A program made the position numbers and the translations under genes. Shown here in pieces: positions 1-7,522 of a stretch of DNA of 27,697 bases. The DNA is taken from contig JAZQZM010000048.1 in the NCBI GenBank assembly GCA_045634085.1, forward strand, positions 1 to 27,697, read 5' to 3'. Under the pieces are notes generated by a model. That model had not been told where the DNA came from, did no database searches, and worked only from the letters and a program-made list of their open reading frames with translations. The stretch's first letter is position 1, and the number at the start of each line of letters is the position of its first letter. Source of the DNA: HGM04593 sp045634085 (GTDB taxonomy: Bacteria; Bacteroidota; Bacteroidia; Bacteroidales; Bacteroidaceae).

Positions 1-71
1 TTCAATATTTTTTACAGCGAGTGTAAGCAGTGCCATATTTTTATGGATATTCTTTTGTGAGTGCATTCTCT

Positions 72-103
72 GTTGGAAAATTCTTTCCCAGTGTGTATTT
101 TTG
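72..103 (+). promoter_or_regulatory. Predicted Bacteroidetes-type promoter of crcB
   Basis: The sequence TATTTTTG at 96-103 is a full match to the Bacteroidetes -7 box TAnnTTTG. GTTG at 72-75 is a 3-of-4 match to the -33 TTTG box, with a 20-nt spacer. This would start transcription near 110, about 55 nt before the crcB start codon. I looked for a fluoride-riboswitch-like fold in 1-164 and did not recognise one. Confidence 0.45.
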
Positions 104-164
104 CAGAGTCTTTAGTCGCTTGAAGTTTTCCTTTATGCGGGGAGTAGGGCAATAAATAAATGTA

Positions 165-542
165 ATGGATATGCTAAAGTCGATATTGATAGTAGGGTTA
201 GGCAGTTTTGTCGGTGGGGGATTGAGGTTTCTTGTCTCTGCCGTAATGAAGAGTGTATGCGGGCAAGGGGTTCCTTGGGGGACCCTGGCTGTAAACCTTG
301 TGGGCTGTCTTGCCTTTGGTGTGCTCTTTGCACTGTTTGCCAGGAACGGGGCGTTGAACTCGCCATGGTGCATGCTGCTCACTACCGGACTTTGCGGTGG
401 CTTTACCACATTCTCGACCTTTGCCCATGAGAGCATGCTCATGCTGCAGAACGGCAATTATGGCAGTTTGGTGGCGTATGTTGCTGCAAGCCTTGTTGCC
501 GGCCTTGCTTTTATGGCTTTGGGATATTGGATTGTGAAGTGA
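165..542 (+). CDS. crcB: CrcB/Fluc-family fluoride ion channel
   Basis: Small inner-membrane protein of 125 aa, the usual length of the Fluc family. The family exports fluoride as an antiparallel dimer that keeps cytoplasmic fluoride low. Visible family signatures are GGGLR near residues 18-21, the NLVG motif with the pore-region Asn44, and GLCGGFTTFSTF at 75-86, which carries the conserved Phe residues lining the fluoride path. Four hydrophobic segments (about 4-28, 38-60, 66-90, 100-123) cover almost the whole chain. The ATG at 165 gives a normal N-terminus. It stands alone on the plus strand, followed by a small gene on the opposite strand, so it appears to be a single-gene transcript. The family assignment is firm; substrate comes from family knowledge. 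Confidence 0.93.
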   Translation: MDMLKSILIVGLGSFVGGGLRFLVSAVMKSVCGQGVPWGTLAVNLVGCLAFGVLFALFARNGALNSPWCMLLTTGLCGGFTTFSTFAHESMLMLQNGNYGSLVAYVAASLVAGLAFMALGYWIVK

Positions 543-554
543 CACGACAGGTGT

Positions 555-770
555 TCATCTTGCACCCATGCTTCTGCTTCTTATCTCCAGTGTTATTTCC
601 ATGTATGAACGTGTGCCGTTGATGTAGTCGGCATACAGTGTTTCGGCATTGCGCCCTCTTAGAATGCGGCACTTTCCGCAGGCTTCGCAGTCGTTGAGGC
701 ATTTCCACGCCTCAAGCACGTAGGCCTTGCGTTCCTCTCTGGTCGAATCTTCTATTCCCGGTGCTGTCAT
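555..770 (-). CDS. Small Cys-rich hypothetical protein (71 aa)
   Basis: A 71-residue soluble protein of unknown function. It contains C-x3-C-x2-C-x2-C spacing in KCLNDCEACGKCRILRGR (residues about 23-40), which could bind a metal or an Fe-S cluster, followed by ETLYADYINGTRSYMEIT. The four closely spaced Cys and the RGR-x-AETLYADYINGxRxYMEIT block look like a real conserved bacteroidal protein rather than a chance frame, but that is my recollection and not a search result. The ATG is at 768-770 on the minus strand with no clear Shine-Dalgarno sequence. It is convergent with crcB, with a gap of only 12 bases between the stops. No function is assigned. Confidence 0.6.
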   Translation of the reverse strand: MTAPGIEDSTREERKAYVLEAWKCLNDCEACGKCRILRGRNAETLYADYINGTRSYMEITLEIRSRSMGAR

Positions 771-915
771 ATGGTTGTTGTCTTTGTTATGTAGTTATGC
801 ATTCGCCGCAGTACTTTCGCCGGCGGTGCTTGGGCGACAATCCAAAGTTAAATGTTTTTTTTGAAAACAATCCTAAAGGTTTGCAGAAAAGCAACCTTTT
901 TTCGTGTGTTATTAT

Positions 916-923
916 TATCTTCG
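916..923 (+). promoter_or_regulatory. Possible -7 box upstream of ligA
   Basis: TATCTTCG at 916-923 matches the Bacteroidetes TAnnTTTG box at all but one position and lies 25 nt before the preferred ligA ATG at 949. No well-spaced TTTG -33 box is seen (the nearest TTTG, 880-883, is too far away), so this is weak. If correct, it argues against translation starting at the GTG at 904. Confidence 0.25.
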
Positions 924-948
924 CGTTGAATTAAATGAGACAATCCTT

Positions 949-2949
949 ATGACCCCACAGGAACGTATACTTCAGTTGCGCCGTGAACTCCACGAGCATA
1001 ACCACAGATATTATGTGCTTAACTCTCCAGTTATAAGCGACTACGACTTCGATATGCTGCTCAAGGAACTGCAGCAGCTCGAGGATGAGCATCCCGAGAT
1101 GTACGATGCCACATCGCCGACCTTGCGCGTGGGCAGTGACATTACAAAGGAGTTCAAGCAGGTGCAGCACAAGTATCCCATGCTCTCGCTTGGCAACACC
1201 TACTCCAAGGGCGAGGTGGCCGAGTTCTACGAACGTGTGCGGAAGGGATTGAACGAGGATTTTGAAATCTGCTGCGAACTGAAGTTCGACGGTACATCGA
1301 TATCTCTCACCTATGAGGATGGAAAGCTTGTGCGTGCCGTGACGCGCGGCGACGGCGAGAAGGGCGACGACGTGACGGCGAACGTCAAGACCATACGCAC
1401 CGTACCGCTTGTCCTGGCGGGAGAAGGATGGCCGCGCGAGTTCGAGATTCGTGGCGAGGTGCTCATGCCCTGGGCTGTGTTCGAACAGCTTAATGCCGAA
1501 CGCGAGAATGCTGGCGAGCAACTTTTTGCTAACCCGCGCAACGCCGCGTCAGGAACACTCAAGCTGCAGGATTCTGCAGTCGTTGCCAAGCGCAGGCTCG
1601 ATGCATATCTCTACTTCATGCTGGGTGAAAACCTGCCAGCCGAGGGACACTATGAGAATCTGCAGGCTGCGGCCGCTTGGGGCTTCAAGGTGTCGGAAAC
1701 TACATGCAAGTGCAGGACACTCGACGAGGTCTTTGCCTTTATTGACCGCATGGACGTAGAACGCAAGAATCTTCCTTTTGCCACCGACGGCATAGTGCTC
1801 AAGGTGAACTCCCTGCGTCAGCAGAAGAATCTTGGCTACACCGCTAAATCGCCACGCTGGGCTATCGCCTACAAGTTCCAGGCCGAACGCGCCGTTACGC
1901 GCCTGAACGATGTTACATATCAGGTTGGCCGCACTGGTGTGGTTACCCCGGTAGCCAATCTCGACCCGGTGCAGCTGTCGGGAACTGTAGTAAGGCGTGC
2001 CTCACTGCATAATGCCGATATAATTGAGAAACTTGACCTGCACATAGGCGACATGGTCTACGTCGAGAAGGGTGGTGAGATTATCCCCAAGATTACCGGC
2101 GTGGATTTGGATGCCCGTTTCATGATAGGGGAGAAGGTACGCTTTGTCGAGAAGTGCCCCGAGTGCGGAACACCGCTTGTGCGCGTTGACGGCGAGGCCG
2201 GCAGCTATTGCCCCAATGATGTGTCGTGTCCGCCGCAGATAAAGGGCAGAATGGAGCATTTCGTTTCGCGCGATGCCATGAACATCGACTCCATGGGGCC
2301 AGAAACCATAGAACTGCTCTTCAATTACGGACTTGTAAAGAACATTGGCGACATATACACGCTTTGCGCTGAGGACCTCATGTTTCTCCCGCGCATGGGC
2401 GCAAAGTCGGCCGAGAATATTGTGGCTGCAGTGCAGGCTTCGTGTGCCGTTCCGTTCGAGAGGGTGCTCTTTGCACTTGGCATACGCTTTGTGGGTGCTA
2501 CGGTGGCCAAGCGTCTTGCGCGTGCCTTCGGCAACATCGATGCGTTGATGTCGGCAACAATGGAGCAGCTTGTTGCGGTGGATGAGATTGGTGAACGCAT
2601 TGCAGCCAGCGTCATTGGCTATTTCGCCAACGAGGAGAACCGCATACTTGTCGCAAGGCTCAAGGAGGCCGGTCTCAAATTCGAACTTGAGGAGGAGACG
2701 CTGCAGGCACGTACCGAGATTCTCAAAGGACAGAGCATTGTAATCAGCGGTGTGTTCGTGCATCACTCGCGCGACGAGTACAAGGAGATGATTGAAAACA
2801 ACGGCGGCAAGAATGTGGGCAGTGTGAGCAAGTCGACATCGTTCATACTGGCCGGTGACAATATGGGCCCCAGCAAGCTCGAGAAGGCCAATAAACTGGG
2901 CGTGCGCCTTGTGGGCGAGGATGAGTTCCTTGCGATGCTCGGCATGTAA
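949..2949 (+). CDS. ligA: NAD+-dependent DNA ligase LigA
   Basis: Seals nicks between Okazaki fragments and during repair, using NAD+ as adenylate donor. At 666 aa from the ATG at 949 it has the normal LigA length. The frame is open to a GTG at 904, but the extra 15 residues look unlike any ligase N-terminus, so I prefer 949. Domains in order: the Ia NMN-binding domain with HNHRYYVLNSPVISDYDFD; the adenylation domain with the catalytic Lys112 in CELKFDG and the TRGDGEKGDDVT block; the OB fold with VGRTGVVTPVANLDPV; the four-Cys zinc finger (CPECG through SYCPNDVSC); helix-hairpin-helix repeats; and a C-terminal BRCT domain from about residue 590. A terminator-like hairpin follows. No oddities. 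Confidence 0.97.
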   Translation: MTPQERILQLRRELHEHNHRYYVLNSPVISDYDFDMLLKELQQLEDEHPEMYDATSPTLRVGSDITKEFKQVQHKYPMLSLGNTYSKGEVAEFYERVRKGLNEDFEICCELKFDGTSISLTYEDGKLVRAVTRGDGEKGDDVTANVKTIRTVPLVLAGEGWPREFEIRGEVLMPWAVFEQLNAERENAGEQLFANPRNAASGTLKLQDSAVVAKRRLDAYLYFMLGENLPAEGHYENLQAAAAWGFKVSETTCKCRTLDEVFAFIDRMDVERKNLPFATDGIVLKVNSLRQQKNLGYTAKSPRWAIAYKFQAERAVTRLNDVTYQVGRTGVVTPVANLDPVQLSGTVVRRASLHNADIIEKLDLHIGDMVYVEKGGEIIPKITGVDLDARFMIGEKVRFVEKCPECGTPLVRVDGEAGSYCPNDVSCPPQIKGRMEHFVSRDAMNIDSMGPETIELLFNYGLVKNIGDIYTLCAEDLMFLPRMGAKSAENIVAAVQASCAVPFERVLFALGIRFVGATVAKRLARAFGNIDALMSATMEQLVAVDEIGERIAASVIGYFANEENRILVARLKEAGLKFELEEETLQARTEILKGQSIVISGVFVHHSRDEYKEMIENNGGKNVGSVSKSTSFILAGDNMGPSKLEKANKLGVRLVGEDEFLAMLGM

Positions 2950-2970
2950 TGATATTTGCTTTTGTACAGG

Positions 2971-3064
2971 GCTTTTTAGGGCTTCGCAAGCCTGAAAACA
3001 ACACTTTTTATTCAACCATATGATACAAGTGGGCAATCCGAATGCAAAACGGGTTGCCCACTTG
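2971..3064 (-). repeat. Composite intergenic repeat, copy 1 (reverse orientation)
   Basis: Read on the minus strand, this holds a GTGGGC...GCCCAC hairpin, an 11-nt linker, then a 47-nt tail beginning GGTTGAATAAAAAG and containing the small hairpin GGCTTGCGAAGCC. The tail (2971-3017) matches 7262-7308 at 41 of 47 positions in opposite orientation. Both copies lie directly 3' of a gene and pair the tail with a GTGGGC/GCCCAC hairpin. It may be a mobile terminator-like element. Confidence 0.6.
3026..3064 (+). terminator. Hairpin terminator after ligA
   Basis: Inverted repeat with arms at 3026-3040 and 3050-3064: 15-bp stem with one G-U pair and a 9-nt loop. It lies about 77 nt after the ligA stop and before dapA. 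The downstream T tract is poor, so it may be factor-assisted or may act as an RNA 3'-end stabiliser. Confidence 0.5.
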
Positions 3065-3153
3065 TTGCGGTTTGTTGCATGATGTTGTGGGTGTGATCTC
3101 TTTTTTGTGATAAATTTAGGTCACTTCTTATATTAAAATAGCAGAATTTGATG

Positions 3154-3161
3154 TAATTTTG
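3154..3161 (+). promoter_or_regulatory. -7 box of the dapA promoter
   Basis: TAATTTTG is an exact TAnnTTTG match 26 nt before the dapA start codon. No convincing TTTG -33 box is seen at the usual distance, so only the -7 element is supported. Confidence 0.45.
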
Positions 3162-3187
3162 CACTCTGAAATCAAAACCGACAATAT

Positions 3188-4069
3188 ATGATGCAAAAGA
3201 AATTTTCAGGTATGGGTGTTGCTCTTGTTACGCCTTTCACAAACACCGGTGAGGTGGACTATGCCGTTCTGGAAAAACTGGTGCAGATGCACCTTGACAG
3301 CAGCACATCATTCCTTTGTGTGCAGGGTACTACTGCCGAGACTCCAACGTTGACAATGGATGAGAAACGTGAAATCCGAAAACGCATCATAAAACAGGTC
3401 GATGGTCGCATGCCCATCATGCTTGGCGTGGGCGGCAACTGCACCCGCGCGGTTGTGAACGAACTCCAGACCGAGGATCTTACTGGCGTGGATGCAATCC
3501 TTTCTGTTGCTCCATACTACAACAAACCTGTTCAGGAGGGTATTTACCAGCACTACAAGGCTATTGCCCAGGCAACAGAACTCCCCATATATATGTACAA
3601 CGTTCCGGGCCGTACAGGCGTGAACATTCTACCTTCGACTGTGGTACGCGTGGCAAACGAGTGCCCCAACATCGTAGGTTACAAGGCTGCATCGGGCAAC
3701 CTTGCACAGGTGAAGGAACTCATTGCCAAGAAACCTGCGCACTTCGACGTGTTCTCGGGCGATGACGGCCTCACGGTCGATATTATGGAAGCCGGTGGCG
3801 TGGGAGTAATCTCAGTGTTCGGCAACGCATTCCCGACACTCATGACAAGGCTTGTAAAAGCAATGCAGGAGGGTCGTGTAAGTGATGCGCGTGACCAGCA
3901 CGCCAAGCTGAACGAACTGTTCCAGCTTATCTTCGTTGACGGTAACCCAAGCGGCATCAAGGCACTCATGGAGATTATAGGATTGCTCGAGAACAATCTG
4001 CGCCTGCCACTTGTACCTGCATGCGACGATACATACAGCGACCTTCAGCAGGCCATAACATTCCTCTAA
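3188..4069 (+). CDS. dapA: 4-hydroxy-tetrahydrodipicolinate synthase DapA
   Basis: Condenses pyruvate with aspartate semialdehyde, the first committed step of diaminopimelate and lysine synthesis, in the cytoplasm. 293 aa, normal for the family. Key residues are visible: GTTAE at 47-51 (the family's GTTGE, with the two Thr that relay protons), APYYNKP at 108-114, Tyr137 in YMYNVPGRTG, Arg142, and Schiff-base Lys166 in IVGYKAASGN. Two ATGs lie side by side at 3188 and 3191; either could be used. Only 5 nt separate its stop from the next gene, so the two are probably co-transcribed. Confidence 0.96.
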   Translation: MMQKKFSGMGVALVTPFTNTGEVDYAVLEKLVQMHLDSSTSFLCVQGTTAETPTLTMDEKREIRKRIIKQVDGRMPIMLGVGGNCTRAVVNELQTEDLTGVDAILSVAPYYNKPVQEGIYQHYKAIAQATELPIYMYNVPGRTGVNILPSTVVRVANECPNIVGYKAASGNLAQVKELIAKKPAHFDVFSGDDGLTVDIMEAGGVGVISVFGNAFPTLMTRLVKAMQEGRVSDARDQHAKLNELFQLIFVDGNPSGIKALMEIIGLLENNLRLPLVPACDDTYSDLQQAITFL

Positions 4070-4074
4070 GAACT

Positions 4075-4857
4075 ATGGAACGCATAAAGGCTGTTCTTGA
4101 TGAGAAGGCTGCGCAGTACAACTGTAAGCAGTTCATTGAGAACGACCCTATAAGTTTCCCCCACTCATTCAGCCGCAAGGAAGATGTGGAGATTGCCGCA
4201 TTGCTGGCATCGGTCATTGCATGGGGAAACCGCAAGATGATTCTGCGTTCGGGCAACAGGATGCTGGGCGATATAATGCATTCGCGTCCCTATGAATATG
4301 TGATGGGCGGCGAGTGGGAGACACTTGACGACCGCATGAACATCCACCGCACATTCTTTGCCTCGGACTTCAAGTACATTTGCCTCGGACTCAGGAGCAT
4401 CTACTCAAAGCACGGTTCCATGGAACCACTTTTTGCCGGTTGCACGGTGTGGGACGGCATTGAGAACCTGCGTGGGGAACTTGCCGCTGCCAACGGTGGC
4501 GCTTATACACGCCACATAAGCAACCCTATCCCTTCAAAAGGCAAACCCGCCAGTGCATGCAAGAGAATGCACATGATGTTGCGCTGGCTGTGCCGCAAGG
4601 ACGGTATTGTTGACCTGGGCATTTGGGACAGCGTTCCGCAGTCGGCACTCATGATTCCCATCGACGTGCACGTGGCACGCACGGCACGCACTCTTGGACT
4701 TGTGACTCGCAAGCAGAACGACCGCCGCACGGTTGAGGAACTTACCGCCCGTCTGCGCGAGTTCTCGCCCGAAGACCCGGTGCGCTACGATTTCGCACTC
4801 TTTGGAGTGGGTGAGGCCGGTGACAGTTTCATCAGCGGCATAATGGAGCAGGAGTGA
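4075..4857 (+). CDS. DUF2400/TIGR02757 family protein
   Basis: A 260-aa protein of a family that is common and conserved in Bacteroidetes but has no established biochemical role. The frame opens earlier (4021, inside dapA), but the ATG at 4075, five bases after the dapA stop, gives the usual family N-terminus (MERIKAVLDEKAAQYN). The segment LMIPIDVHVARTARTLGL (about residues 199-216) resembles the VDxHxxR motif of HhH-GPD base-excision glycosylases, and an all-helical fold is expected. A DNA repair role is therefore a reasonable inference only. The acidic DPVRYDFALFGVGE block near the C-terminus is typical of the family. Likely co-transcribed with dapA. Confidence 0.85.
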   Translation: MERIKAVLDEKAAQYNCKQFIENDPISFPHSFSRKEDVEIAALLASVIAWGNRKMILRSGNRMLGDIMHSRPYEYVMGGEWETLDDRMNIHRTFFASDFKYICLGLRSIYSKHGSMEPLFAGCTVWDGIENLRGELAAANGGAYTRHISNPIPSKGKPASACKRMHMMLRWLCRKDGIVDLGIWDSVPQSALMIPIDVHVARTARTLGLVTRKQNDRRTVEELTARLREFSPEDPVRYDFALFGVGEAGDSFISGIMEQE

Positions 4858-4916
4858 GGCCCTGCAACAGTTGAAGAAAGTATTAACATTATATAATTTA
4901 CAGAACTTATCCTAAG

Positions 4917-7196
4917 ATGGCTAAGATTACTAAAGAAGATGCGTTGAATTATCACGCAGGGAAACGTCCCGGTAAGATTGAGGTCGTTCCCACCAAACCC
5001 TATTTTACACAAAGCGACCTTTCATTGGCATATTCGCCTGGCGTTGCCGAGCCATGTCTCGAGATTGCAGCCGACCCGCAGAATGCCTATAAATATACCG
5101 ACAAGGGTAACCTTGTAGCGGTTATCTCAAACGGTACAGCCGTTCTGGGCCTTGGAAACATAGGTGCAGTGGCTGGCAAGCCCGTTATGGAGGGTAAAGG
5201 TCTCCTTTTCAAGATTTATGCCGGCATTGACGTGTTCGACATTGAGGTCGATGAGGAGAACCCCGAGAAGTTCATCGAGGCAGTAAAGGCCATTGCTCCC
5301 ACATTCGGTGGTATCAACCTTGAGGATATCAAGGCTCCCGAGTGTTTCGAGATTGAACGCCGCCTCAAGGAGGAACTCGATATCCCTGTAATGCACGACG
5401 ACCAGCATGGTACAGCCATCATCTCGGCAGCGGGTCTTTTGAACGCGCTTGAGGTCAACGGCAAGAACATCGAGGATGTAAAGGTTGTTGTCAACGGTGC
5501 CGGTGCGGCAGCCATTTCATGTACCAAACTGTACATTGCCCTTGGTGTGAAGAAGGAGAACGTTGTCATGCTCGACAGCCGTGGCGTCATCAGCACCGAA
5601 CGTACAAACCTCACAGCAGAGAAACTGGAGTTCGCTACAACACGTACCGATATCCACACACTCAAGGAGGCTATTGTAGGTGCCGACGTGTTCCTTGGCC
5701 TTTCAAAGGGTAACGTCCTTTCAAAGGATATGGTGCGTTCAATGGCAAAGGACCCAATTGTGTTTGCCCTTGCAAACCCCGAGCCCGAGATTACATACGA
5801 GGATGCAATGGACAGCCGCCCCGACGTGCTCATGAGCACAGGCCGTAGCGACTATCCTAACCAGATAAACAACGTAATCGGTTTCCCATACATCTTCCGT
5901 GGTGCGCTTGATGTTGCTGCCACAGCAATCAATGAGGAGATGAAGCTTGCTGCAGTGCGTGCCATTGCCGACCTTGCAAAGCAGCCTGTTCCTGAGATTG
6001 TGAACAAGGTGTACAAGGTGGGTCACCTCTCGTTCGGCCGCGACTACTTCATTCCAAAACCAGTGGACCCACGTCTGCTTGTAGAGGTTTCTACTGCCGT
6101 TGCCAAGGCAGCCATTGAGAGTGGCGTTGCACGCAAGACAATCACTGACTGGGACAAGTACAAGGAGCACCTTCTCGAGTTCATGGGACGCGAGTCAAAG
6201 CTCACACAGCAGCTGCACGACATGGCGCGCACCGAGACACAGCGCATCGTATTTGCCGAGGGCGCACACCCTTCAATGATGAAGGCTGCCGTTCAGGCAA
6301 AGGAGGAGGGCATCTGCCAGCCAATCCTTTTGGGTAACGACGAAATCATACATAAGCTTGCCGAGGAACTCGGCTTGAGCCTCGAGGGTATTGAGGTCGT
6401 GAACCTGCGTCACCCCAACGAACGCGAACGCCGTCAGCGCTATGCGAGAATCCTTGCCGACAAGCGCCAGCGCGAGGGCTACACCATTGAGGAGGCAAGC
6501 GACAAGATGTACGAACGCAACTACTTCGGTATGATGATGGTAGAGACAGGCGAAGCCGACGGTTTCATCACCGGTCTTTATACAAAGTACTCTAACACTA
6601 TCAAGGTTGCCAAGGAGGTTATCGGTATGCAGGAGGGTTTCAGCACCTTCGGTACAATGCATATCATCAACTCAAAGAAGGGTACATATTTTGTTGCCGA
6701 TACACTCATCAACCGTGCGCCTGAGACCTCTACATTGATTGACATTGCACGCCTTGCCGAGAAGTCGGTACGCTTCTTCAACCACACACCGGTAATGGCA
6801 ATGGTGTCCTATTCAAACTTCGGAACAGACCAGGGCGGTAGCGCCGAGAGAGTGCGTCAGGCCGTTGCCCACATCCACAAGAACTACCCCGAGTGGCTGC
6901 TCGACGGTGAGATGCAGGTGAACGTGGCAATGAACACCGAGCTCCGTGACAAGAAGTATCCTTTCACAAAGCTCTTCGGTAAGGATGTAAACACACTTGT
7001 GTTCCCTAACCTCAACTCGGCAAGTTCATCTTACAAGATGCTCCAGGCACTCTCTAACGACGCCGAAATCATCGGACCTATCCAGATGGGATTGAACAAG
7101 CCAATCCACTTCATCGATTTCGAGAGCTCAGTTCAGGAAATCCTCAACGTGACAGCCGTCGCAGCAATCGATGCAATGGTAAACAAGAGTAAGTAA
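4917..7196 (+). CDS. maeB: NADP-dependent malic enzyme with C-terminal phosphotransacetylase-like domain (MaeB)
   Basis: Oxidatively decarboxylates malate to pyruvate, giving NADPH. 759 aa, the full length of the MaeB fusion type. Residues about 1-410 are the malic enzyme part: SDLSLAYSPGVAEPC, the metal-site LEDIKAPECFEIE, MHDDQHGTAI, the Rossmann motif GAGAAAISC, and FALANPEPEI. Residues about 430-755 are the phosphate acetyltransferase-like domain (FAEGAHPSMMKAA, ADGFITGLYTKYSNT, PVMAMVSYSNFGTDQGG, FPNLNSASSSYKMLQ). In this family that domain is generally regulatory (acetyl-CoA sensing) rather than catalytic. A strong hairpin terminator follows at 7219-7254. Separate from dapA by context, with its own 59-nt leader. 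Confidence 0.96.
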   Translation: MAKITKEDALNYHAGKRPGKIEVVPTKPYFTQSDLSLAYSPGVAEPCLEIAADPQNAYKYTDKGNLVAVISNGTAVLGLGNIGAVAGKPVMEGKGLLFKIYAGIDVFDIEVDEENPEKFIEAVKAIAPTFGGINLEDIKAPECFEIERRLKEELDIPVMHDDQHGTAIISAAGLLNALEVNGKNIEDVKVVVNGAGAAAISCTKLYIALGVKKENVVMLDSRGVISTERTNLTAEKLEFATTRTDIHTLKEAIVGADVFLGLSKGNVLSKDMVRSMAKDPIVFALANPEPEITYEDAMDSRPDVLMSTGRSDYPNQINNVIGFPYIFRGALDVAATAINEEMKLAAVRAIADLAKQPVPEIVNKVYKVGHLSFGRDYFIPKPVDPRLLVEVSTAVAKAAIESGVARKTITDWDKYKEHLLEFMGRESKLTQQLHDMARTETQRIVFAEGAHPSMMKAAVQAKEEGICQPILLGNDEIIHKLAEELGLSLEGIEVVNLRHPNERERRQRYARILADKRQREGYTIEEASDKMYERNYFGMMMVETGEADGFITGLYTKYSNTIKVAKEVIGMQEGFSTFGTMHIINSKKGTYFVADTLINRAPETSTLIDIARLAEKSVRFFNHTPVMAMVSYSNFGTDQGGSAERVRQAVAHIHKNYPEWLLDGEMQVNVAMNTELRDKKYPFTKLFGKDVNTLVFPNLNSASSSYKMLQALSNDAEIIGPIQMGLNKPIHFIDFESSVQEILNVTAVAAIDAMVNKSK

Positions 7197-7218
7197 GAAA
7201 TACTTGGCTCAATATTAT

Positions 7219-7254
7219 GTGGGCGTCCCAAAAGAAAAAGGGACGCCCACTTTT
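7219..7254 (+). terminator. Rho-independent terminator of maeB
   Basis: Perfect 11-bp inverted repeat, GTGGGCGTCCC at 7219-7229 and GGGACGCCCAC at 7240-7250, with a 10-nt A-rich loop and a following TTTT. It starts 22 nt after the maeB stop. Confidence 0.85.
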
Positions 7255-7308
7255 GTCATGAGGTTGAATAAAAAGAGTTATTTTTAGGCGTGCGAAGCCT
7301 GAAAAAGC
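7219..7308 (+). repeat. Composite intergenic repeat, copy 2 (forward orientation)
   Basis: The same layout as the copy downstream of ligA: a GTGGGC...GCCCAC hairpin, an 11-nt linker (TTTTGTCATGA), then a 47-nt tail at 7262-7308 starting GGTTGAATAAAAAG and containing a GGC..TGCG..GCC mini-hairpin. The tail matches the reverse complement of 2971-3017 at 41 of 47 positions. The hairpin arms differ in their inner bases but remain fully paired, as expected if the fold is conserved. Confidence 0.6.
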
Positions 7309-7522
7309 GGAGTTTACTAAGCGTAAATGAGCATTTTGAGGGCAAGCACAACAACAAAAGAGCCTTTTTAGTCATCCTCATTTGTAGTAAGGTTGGAAAA
7401 TGTCGCCACTTACAAGGCTCACGTTATGCGATTGTTTACGTAGGCCTAACAACCTGTGCTGTAAAATATTGCCATTTACAGGGTCGGCGCGAGATTGTAT
7501 AGCGTGTCTGCGAAATTGTGGT
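7309..7522. other. Gene-free stretch with imperfect tandem repeat
   Basis: Between the maeB terminator and the end of aspD I see no convincing gene. A 70-codon frame (7290-7502, plus) is open but begins inside the repeat tail and has unlikely composition. The stretch contains two similar ~40-nt units starting at 7401 and 7467 (TGTCGCCACTTACAAGG versus TATTGCCATTTACAGGG), each followed by a GATTGT motif. Relic or repetitive DNA is the best description. Confidence 0.35.

Noticed and set aside
1..164. Fluoride riboswitch upstream of crcB
   Set aside because: I do not see the conserved riboswitch core or its flanking helices; only a promoter-like pair of boxes is visible.
904..948. Upstream GTG extension of ligA
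   Set aside because: The 15 extra residues are unlike LigA and overlap a possible promoter; the ATG at 949 fits the family.
2002..3036. Long minus-strand frame (344 codons) opposite ligA
   Set aside because: It is the mirror of a strongly biased coding gene, has no domain pattern and covers the ligA frame fully.
4021..4074. Upstream start of the DUF2400 gene inside dapA
   Set aside because: It would add 18 residues unlike the family and overlap dapA by 49 bases; the ATG at 4075 follows the dapA stop cleanly.
5216..5839. Minus-strand frame of 207 codons opposite maeB
   Set aside because: Serine/threonine-rich low-complexity translation typical of antisense of a coding gene.
7290..7502. 70-codon frame between maeB and aspD
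   Set aside because: It begins inside the repeat tail, has no recognisable domain and is made of repeated motifs; more likely repeat DNA.
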